Shown here in pieces: positions 58,986-64,000 of a DNA stretch of 64,000 bases (positions are counted from its first letter, which is position 1; each line of letters begins with the position of its first letter). The stretch lies in NCBI RefSeq assembly GCF_015074785.1, contig NZ_CP042464.1:1612001-1676000 (forward strand), written 5' to 3'. Under the pieces are notes generated by a model. That model ran no database searches, was not told where the DNA came from, and was given only the letters and a program-made list of their open reading frames with translations. The DNA is from Segatella copri (lineage in GTDB: Bacteria; Bacteroidota; Bacteroidia; Bacteroidales; Bacteroidaceae). The position numbers and the translations under genes are program-made.

Positions 58986-60905
58986 ATGGAAGATTACGAT
59001 AAACTTATGGTTGGCGACCAATCTACTGACGGGCGCATTATAATTGCTGATAAAGACAGACTTTGCTATCTGGTAAAATCAGGGAGCAAAGGCAGCTTTA
59101 GTATTCGTACCATATCCAAGCAATTGCTGGGAGAATTTATAGACTACTATAGAAAAAACCCCAACAAAAAGGCTGAGGATGCCAGAGTAGAACTCAAAGA
59201 ACTGTCTGACATTGATAAATATGAATATGGCTACAACGCTACGTTGACAGCGATGGCTAAGATGGTTCTTGACCCAAAGAACGAACTCGTCAGAAAAGGG
59301 AATCCAGCAGAATCTTCTCGTGCAGAAAACCATTTGCTTAAGACTACAGGCCTTCAGCAGATTTACTATGGTGCTCCTGGCACAGGCAAATCAAAGACCA
59401 TCAAGGACTTGACTTTCGGAGAGAGCGTGATTCGTACTACATTCCATCCAGACTCTGATTACGCCTCTTTTGTAGGTACTTATAAACCTATTACAGAAGA
59501 AGTTGATCTCCGAGATTGCTATGGGAAAAAGGTCATCGATGACGATACAAAGGAAGTCGTAAAGGAAGAAAGAATTGCCTATAAGTTCATTCCTCAGGCT
59601 TTTCTCGAAGCCTATGTTGAAGCGTGGAAGAAACTTGGTAGCAAAAAGAGTGAAAAGAGCGATAAAAGCTATAATAGAATCCACCCAGCACTTCTCGATA
59701 CTCCAGAAATTTTCACTAAGAATAAGGCATCAAAGAAGCAATTTCTTATTATCGAAGAAATAAACCGAGGCAATTGTGCCCAAATCTTTGGTGATCTGTT
59801 CCAATTGCTCGATCGCAACGAATATGGCTTTTCTGATTATCCTATCGTTGCAGATAAGGATATGCAGAAGTATCTCGAAAAGGAATTTGCGGGATGGGAG
59901 ATTACGAATAAAGACGAAATCAACCAGCTCTATGGCGAAGCCAATATGGTAAACCTCATCATGAAGGGAGAGCGCCTTGTTCTGCCTTCAAACCTCTATA
60001 TTTGGGCTACAATGAACACCAGCGACCAGAGTCTCTTCCCTATTGACTCAGCCTTTAAGCGCCGCTGGGATTGGAAGTATGTGCCTATTCGTGAAGGTCG
60101 TGACAAAGAAACCAACGCTCCTCTCAACTGGTACATCAACACGGGTGATAAGCAATACAATTGGTGGTCATTTATCAGCAAGGTTAATGAGCTGATTGGT
60201 TCACTTACCAATTCAGAAGACAAGAAGCTCGGCTATTTCTTCTGCAAGGCAAAGGATGGCGAAATCGATGCCGACTTGTTCGTTAGTAAGGTTATTTTCT
60301 ATCTCTGGAATGATGTGTTCAAGGACTATGGATTCGATGATAAGGACTTTCAGGATGAAGAAGGCAAGATTCTGTCTTTCGACCGATTCTATGAGGATAA
60401 GAACGGCAAAACTAACGTTGATATAGCTATCGTTGAGCAGTTCTTGGCGAATTTGGGAGTGGAGGAATACATTTCAGAAGAAGAAGGAGAAGAAGAGGAA
60501 AAAATTGATGCTGTCCCAAGCAACAATGAAACTAAAGGCAACGATAAAACAAAATATAGTTTCAATGGCTCTGAACCGCTTGGCAAAGGTGACTTAGGTA
60601 TTTCCATCATTAAACAATATCTGAAGGAACATCCCGAGATGAAATATTCTAAAATCAAAGAAACCTTCCCAGACTCGATGCTTGGAAAGGAACTGAAACT
60701 CATAGGATTAATAGTCACTCGTCAGGAAATAGAAAACGCTATAGATAGTTACAAGAAAAGAGCCTATGGCTTTTATAAAAAAAGAAAATTCTATTCTTCT
60801 GATGGAGTCGAGTTTTATGTAAGCAATTGGTGGAATATAACAAACATTGATTCTATTATCCAATTTGCAAAAGAACAAGGCTGGACAGTAGAACCAACAA
60901 AATAA
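58986..60905 (+). CDS. mcrB: McrB-like AAA+ restriction NTPase
   Basis: The 639-residue protein has a unique N-terminal region (1-115), an AAA+ domain with Walker A GAPGTGKS (about 129-136), the McrB signature IIEEINRGNCAQIFGDLFQL and the sensor segment MNTSDQSLFPIDSAFKRRWD. A linker (EEEGEEEEKIDA) leads to a C-terminal domain (about 515-639; ETFPDSMLGK, FYVSNWWNITNIDS) that recurs in restriction-type proteins. McrB drives DNA translocation for cleavage of modified DNA by its partner. The nuclease gene follows 7 bp downstream. Confidence 0.9.
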   Translation: MEDYDKLMVGDQSTDGRIIIADKDRLCYLVKSGSKGSFSIRTISKQLLGEFIDYYRKNPNKKAEDARVELKELSDIDKYEYGYNATLTAMAKMVLDPKNELVRKGNPAESSRAENHLLKTTGLQQIYYGAPGTGKSKTIKDLTFGESVIRTTFHPDSDYASFVGTYKPITEEVDLRDCYGKKVIDDDTKEVVKEERIAYKFIPQAFLEAYVEAWKKLGSKKSEKSDKSYNRIHPALLDTPEIFTKNKASKKQFLIIEEINRGNCAQIFGDLFQLLDRNEYGFSDYPIVADKDMQKYLEKEFAGWEITNKDEINQLYGEANMVNLIMKGERLVLPSNLYIWATMNTSDQSLFPIDSAFKRRWDWKYVPIREGRDKETNAPLNWYINTGDKQYNWWSFISKVNELIGSLTNSEDKKLGYFFCKAKDGEIDADLFVSKVIFYLWNDVFKDYGFDDKDFQDEEGKILSFDRFYEDKNGKTNVDIAIVEQFLANLGVEEYISEEEGEEEEKIDAVPSNNETKGNDKTKYSFNGSEPLGKGDLGISIIKQYLKEHPEMKYSKIKETFPDSMLGKELKLIGLIVTRQEIENAIDSYKKRAYGFYKKRKFYSSDGVEFYVSNWWNITNIDSIIQFAKEQGWTVEPTK

Positions 60906-60912
60906 AGACATT

Positions 60913-62652
60913 ATGAGAATCCTCATAGAAGAACATCAGTATCAGGCTGAACAGATTAGGGATGTTCTGCACGGCATCGACGCCATGCAGGACATTGATG
61001 GCAACGTCAGCATCAACTACGTTGGGTATTACTACAATACCCAGCTCAACGATTGCGTCTTTATTTTGCCGAAAGTACTGCTCGAAGACACCCCAGAGGG
61101 CGAAAGAGTATTCGGCAAATACGCCCCGGAAACCATCGTCAACCTGAACCAGAACAACCCACTCTCTCAACAGGAGAAAGACTTCATCTATGAGTTCTCT
61201 GTCTGGATTTACCGCACCATCGAAGTTTACAACAATACCACCAGAAACGGCATTGTCTATCACCAGAAAATAGCGTGCCTCGGTAAAAGTAACAGACAAA
61301 TCAACAACACATTTCTCGATATTCTGCTGGCTCTCATCGACTTCAACAAGCATAACCAGGATTTCATCTTCTTCATCCTGAAGAACATCCATTCCGGTTA
61401 CAACCGCATTCATTGGTCAAAGACCATAGCCACCACGAGAGCCATCATCAGCAAAAACAGCCCTGTTTATCCCCATCCTGTCAACAGGAAAAAGCAGATT
61501 AATTTTGATGAAGAACTCCTGATTATCTTCTATTCCATACTGAATTATATCAGCGAAAGATACGGCTTCGCCAATCATATCAACTGCAATTTCCAGCTGA
61601 TAACAGGCTATCGTTTCAAGACCTATCTGGATGGATTAGGGAAGACTAGACTGCTCCAGATTAAGTATAAATACTTCTCAGACAAGGCTTTACACCTCTG
61701 GCAACTATGCTATGATTTCTTTGACAACGCCAAGCGCATGAACATCCAGCAGGAACGCAAGGAGTATCTTCTGGTTAAGAGTTTCAATATCGTTTTCGAG
61801 GCCATTATTGATGAACTTCTAGGCGAGAAGAACATTCCAGCCGGACTGAAAGAACAGGCTGACGGCAAGCGCATAGACCATTTGTACAGCTACCAGAACC
61901 TGATTACAACAAGAAATCAGGAGCCAGTTTATTACATCGGCGACAGCAAATATTACAAGCTAGGTCATTCCATCGGCAAAGAATCTGTGTATAAGCAGTT
62001 TACGTACGCCAGAAACATCATCCAGTGGAACCTGAACCTCTTTATGAACGACGATAAGGACGATGAAGAACTGCAATACGACAAGCGTAATTTTGGCAAC
62101 GTACCCAAGCTTCGCGATGACCTGACGGAAGGCTACAACATCATTCCGAACTTCTTCATCAGCGCAAAGATGGCAGAGAATCTCTCTTTCTCAGACCAGA
62201 TTTCGTCAACCGACAGGGAACATAAGTGCTTCAACACCCAGCATTTCAACGACCGCCTGTTCGACCGCGACACCCTTCTCGTCTTCCACTACGATGTCAA
62301 CTTCCTCTATGTAGTATCTCTGTATGCCCGTCATAACGAGCACCAGAAATTCGCCTGGAAAAACCGGGTTCGCAAGATGTTCCGTGATGAAATCCAGAAG
62401 ATGCTGGACGAAAGATACGACTTCTATCGCCTCACGCCGAAAGAAGATACGCAAGTAGAAGAATTCGTCAGCCGGAATTTCAGAAAGCTTATCGGCAAGA
62501 TATTCTCGCCAACGAAATCCAATGATTATCTGATACTTGCGTTCGAGAAAGAAGACTCCAACGAGGAGCAGAAAGAAGCTATCATAAACGATGTTAAGGA
62601 GAAATTCTATATAGAGGGATTTGCCTTATCGGATGATGACAGGATAGGCTAA
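60913..62652 (+). CDS. LlaJI/McrC-type restriction endonuclease
   Basis: The 579-residue protein resembles LlaJI-family nucleases, the McrC counterparts of McrB NTPases. A PD-(D/E)XK-like core is visible at YIGDSKYYKLG (near residue 342) after an upstream Asp segment (KRIDHLYSYQNL). The N-terminal part (MRILIEEHQYQAEQIRDVL) fits McrC-like DNA-binding regions. With McrB it forms a restriction system expected to act on modified DNA; the recognition site is unknown. Confidence 0.8.
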   Translation: MRILIEEHQYQAEQIRDVLHGIDAMQDIDGNVSINYVGYYYNTQLNDCVFILPKVLLEDTPEGERVFGKYAPETIVNLNQNNPLSQQEKDFIYEFSVWIYRTIEVYNNTTRNGIVYHQKIACLGKSNRQINNTFLDILLALIDFNKHNQDFIFFILKNIHSGYNRIHWSKTIATTRAIISKNSPVYPHPVNRKKQINFDEELLIIFYSILNYISERYGFANHINCNFQLITGYRFKTYLDGLGKTRLLQIKYKYFSDKALHLWQLCYDFFDNAKRMNIQQERKEYLLVKSFNIVFEAIIDELLGEKNIPAGLKEQADGKRIDHLYSYQNLITTRNQEPVYYIGDSKYYKLGHSIGKESVYKQFTYARNIIQWNLNLFMNDDKDDEELQYDKRNFGNVPKLRDDLTEGYNIIPNFFISAKMAENLSFSDQISSTDREHKCFNTQHFNDRLFDRDTLLVFHYDVNFLYVVSLYARHNEHQKFAWKNRVRKMFRDEIQKMLDERYDFYRLTPKEDTQVEEFVSRNFRKLIGKIFSPTKSNDYLILAFEKEDSNEEQKEAIINDVKEKFYIEGFALSDDDRIG

Positions 62653-62656
62653 TATA

Positions 62657-62803
62657 TTATAAGATACTTGCCACTATCCCTACATCCGCTGCAGCCCAGT
62701 CGAGCCCTTTCAGCTCTTCTTTGCTGCACCACTTGCTATCAGCGTGCTCACGCCTCCTGAACCCATCAGCATCGCCTTTTGGCGTACACAGAAAGGCAGT
62801 CAT
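62657..62803 (-). pseudogene. C-terminal fragment of a NUDIX (MutT-like) hydrolase
   Basis: The 48 residues (MTAFLCTPKGDADGFRRREH ... WCSKEELKGLDWAAADVGIV) match the tail of 8-oxo-dGTP-diphosphatase-type NUDIX proteins. The NUDIX box and N-terminus are missing. Confidence 0.7.
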
Positions 62804-62817
62804 GGTTATCGAGAAAT

Positions 62818-62863
62818 CGGCTCAGGGGAGATTGTCCGTGGATAGACAACCTCCCCTGAGCCG
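62818..62863. terminator. Large hairpin, probable bidirectional terminator
   Basis: CGGCTCAGGGGAG (62818-62830) pairs with CTCCCCTGAGCCG (62851-62863), with an inner TTGTC/GACAA. TAATTTTTC follows on the plus strand. It lies between the convergent McrC and ATP-binding genes. Confidence 0.85.
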
Positions 62864-62901
62864 TAATTTTTCTAATTCCAAATCTACGAATGTATTCAAT
62901 T

Positions 62902-64000
62902 TTATATGCGTCCAAAGAAATCCGTATATTCTTCATCGAGAATTTTCCACGAACCATTTATTCTACTTCCTTCTTTCACAATCAGATTTTGTTCTATCAA
63001 TCGTTTGAGGTATTTTTGTACCTGGCGTGTTGATACGTTTAGTTTTTCTGCTATTTGCGCAGTTGTCACCTTTGGATTAGAAGTGATAAGTTTGTAGATG
63101 GCTCTTTTAGCCTTCACGAACTCTTTTCTTTGCTTGACTTCTTTGGCTGTTTCTTTCTTTTCGTTGGCGAACTCTTTGGTGTCGTTGGCGAACTGTTTTT
63201 CTGAGTTGGCGAACTCTTTTGTGTCGTTGGCGAACTGTTTTTCTGAGTTGGCGAACTCTTTTGAGTCGTTGGCGAACTGTTTTCCTGAGTTGGCGAACTG
63301 TTTCTCGTCATAATTGAGATTCCATAGAGTCACATGAAATTCTCCAGAGTTAGATTTGAATTCTGGTGCTTTGTACCCAGGGAACTTTTCAAAATGTTTG
63401 TATTCCTTGACAATCTTCTTCATGCCACTCCCTCTGCGTTCCATCAATTCAAGTCGATTGAAGAAATCTGCAAGGAGAGGATTACGACGTTTAGAAGGTA
63501 CGTTCATTGGATCAAGATGTTGGATAAGACTTCCGTCCATCATACCACCTGGTGAATATACTTCCATTCGATTATCATATATGTCAATGTGGATTTCACT
63601 GCCAAGTTCTAAATAATTGCGATGAATGATGGCGTTACTTATCACTTCTGTTACGGCACGTTCAGGATAGTCTGGAAGTTCTTCTCTGTAAGTAGCTTCT
63701 TTCCACCATTTCTTATGCGAGTTATTTCTGACAAATGCTACGGCATCTTGCAATTGTCCAATGACACTTCCTTCAAACTCTGCGTCATCCAAAGCTTCGC
63801 CCAATCCACTTGTCATATCAAGCCCATTCCATCTTGTACAGAATATTCTTGATTGACGGATAGGAGAGTCATCTGCTATTAGTGCGCCTGCGTTGGTAAG
63901 TTTTCCTTGTGTGTCGATGATACCCCATGATGTGAACTCAGAATCCTCAAAAGAGCGTCCCAAGCGTTTGAAATGTACTGATTTCAATTTGGTAAATGAC
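62902..64000 (-). CDS. ATP-binding regulator (AlbA_2/HATPase-type), 5' end outside the window
   Basis: The frame is open past the window edge, so the N-terminal AlbA_2-type domain is missing. The visible 366 residues include the HATPase_c_4 region (ERAVTEVISNAIIHRNY; EVYSPGGM; RRNPLLADFFNRLELMERRGSGM), a linker of seven heptads of the type K[QE]FANxx (about 225-275) and a C-terminal winged helix (KVTTAQIAEKLNVSTRQVQ). Such proteins are putative transcriptional regulators common on accessory islands. The repeat linker is encoded by 21-bp repeats and may vary in length. Confidence 0.85.
   Translation of the reverse strand, partial: SFTKLKSVHFKRLGRSFEDSEFTSWGIIDTQGKLTNAGALIADDSPIRQSRIFCTRWNGLDMTSGLGEALDDAEFEGSVIGQLQDAVAFVRNNSHKKWWKEATYREELPDYPERAVTEVISNAIIHRNYLELGSEIHIDIYDNRMEVYSPGGMMDGSLIQHLDPMNVPSKRRNPLLADFFNRLELMERRGSGMKKIVKEYKHFEKFPGYKAPEFKSNSGEFHVTLWNLNYDEKQFANSGKQFANDSKEFANSEKQFANDTKEFANSEKQFANDTKEFANEKKETAKEVKQRKEFVKAKRAIYKLITSNPKVTTAQIAEKLNVSTRQVQKYLKRLIEQNLIVKEGSRINGSWKILDEEYTDFFGRI

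Noticed and set aside
62721..63008. 95-residue plus-strand frame after the McrC gene
   Set aside because: It is antisense to the NUDIX tail and the ATP-binding gene and crosses the terminator hairpin.

Overview
The window looks like chromosomal DNA of a gut Bacteroidales close to Prevotella/Segatella. I infer this from sequence features. Promoters repeatedly match TTGG-N19-TAnnTTTG, the Bacteroidetes sigma-A form. Gene families include a NigD-like lipoprotein, a HU-type protein with a neighbouring 'smalltalk' peptide, C10 (streptopain-type) peptidases with a BspA-like repeat, and an acyl-ACP thioesterase inside an ilv cluster. No tRNA, rRNA or CRISPR array was recognised.

Region 1 (1-30.2 kb) is mostly core metabolism and housekeeping. 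It starts with the 3' end of an aminopeptidase C gene, then recJ and recQ. On the minus strand follow ilvD-ilvB-ilvN-thioesterase-ilvC (branched-chain amino acids), an OmpA-family protein, a GH51 arabinofuranosidase, ffh-folD, a glutamate-synthase-type flavoprotein, the aromatic amino acid cluster pheA-aminotransferase-DAHP synthase/chorismate mutase-tyrA, pyrK-pyrD, an XRE regulator and holA. The ilvD and pheA leaders carry terminator-like hairpins between promoter and gene.

Region 2 (30.2-50.6 kb) is mixed. An IS1380-type element splits a small HsdR-N-domain gene, and an ISAs1-type element splits a C10 peptidase gene. Both interrupted genes can be rejoined in frame by removing the IS and one target duplication. 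An intact 815-residue C10 paralogue lies next to the second. Around them are ugd, MaoC, a DjlA-like co-chaperone, a zinc-ribbon coiled-coil protein, Nif3, the agmatine-to-putrescine genes aguA-aguB, an AEC transporter, an outer-membrane barrel, NigD, and HU with smalltalk.

Region 3 (50.6-64 kb) is an accessory, defence-like island of small operons. It holds an AAA-DUF4143 ATPase behind four repeats spaced exactly 33 bp, a DUF3791/DUF3990 trio, a 51-residue protein overlapping a GNAT acetyltransferase, MntA-HepT, Vsr, a second MNT-HEPN pair running into a McrB/LlaJI-type restriction pair, and an ATP-binding regulator cut by the window end. Several operons share nearly the same promoter cassette. 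Between them lie gene fragments (Rpn tails, a vsr 5' end, a NUDIX tail) and palindromic repeats.

Two features cut across regions. One is a set of 7-bp-period arrays of several unrelated sequence families, placed at gene ends and starts. The other is a palindromic element of about 75-85 bp, in four copies, that sits at a -7 promoter box and usually ends in a second -7 box.
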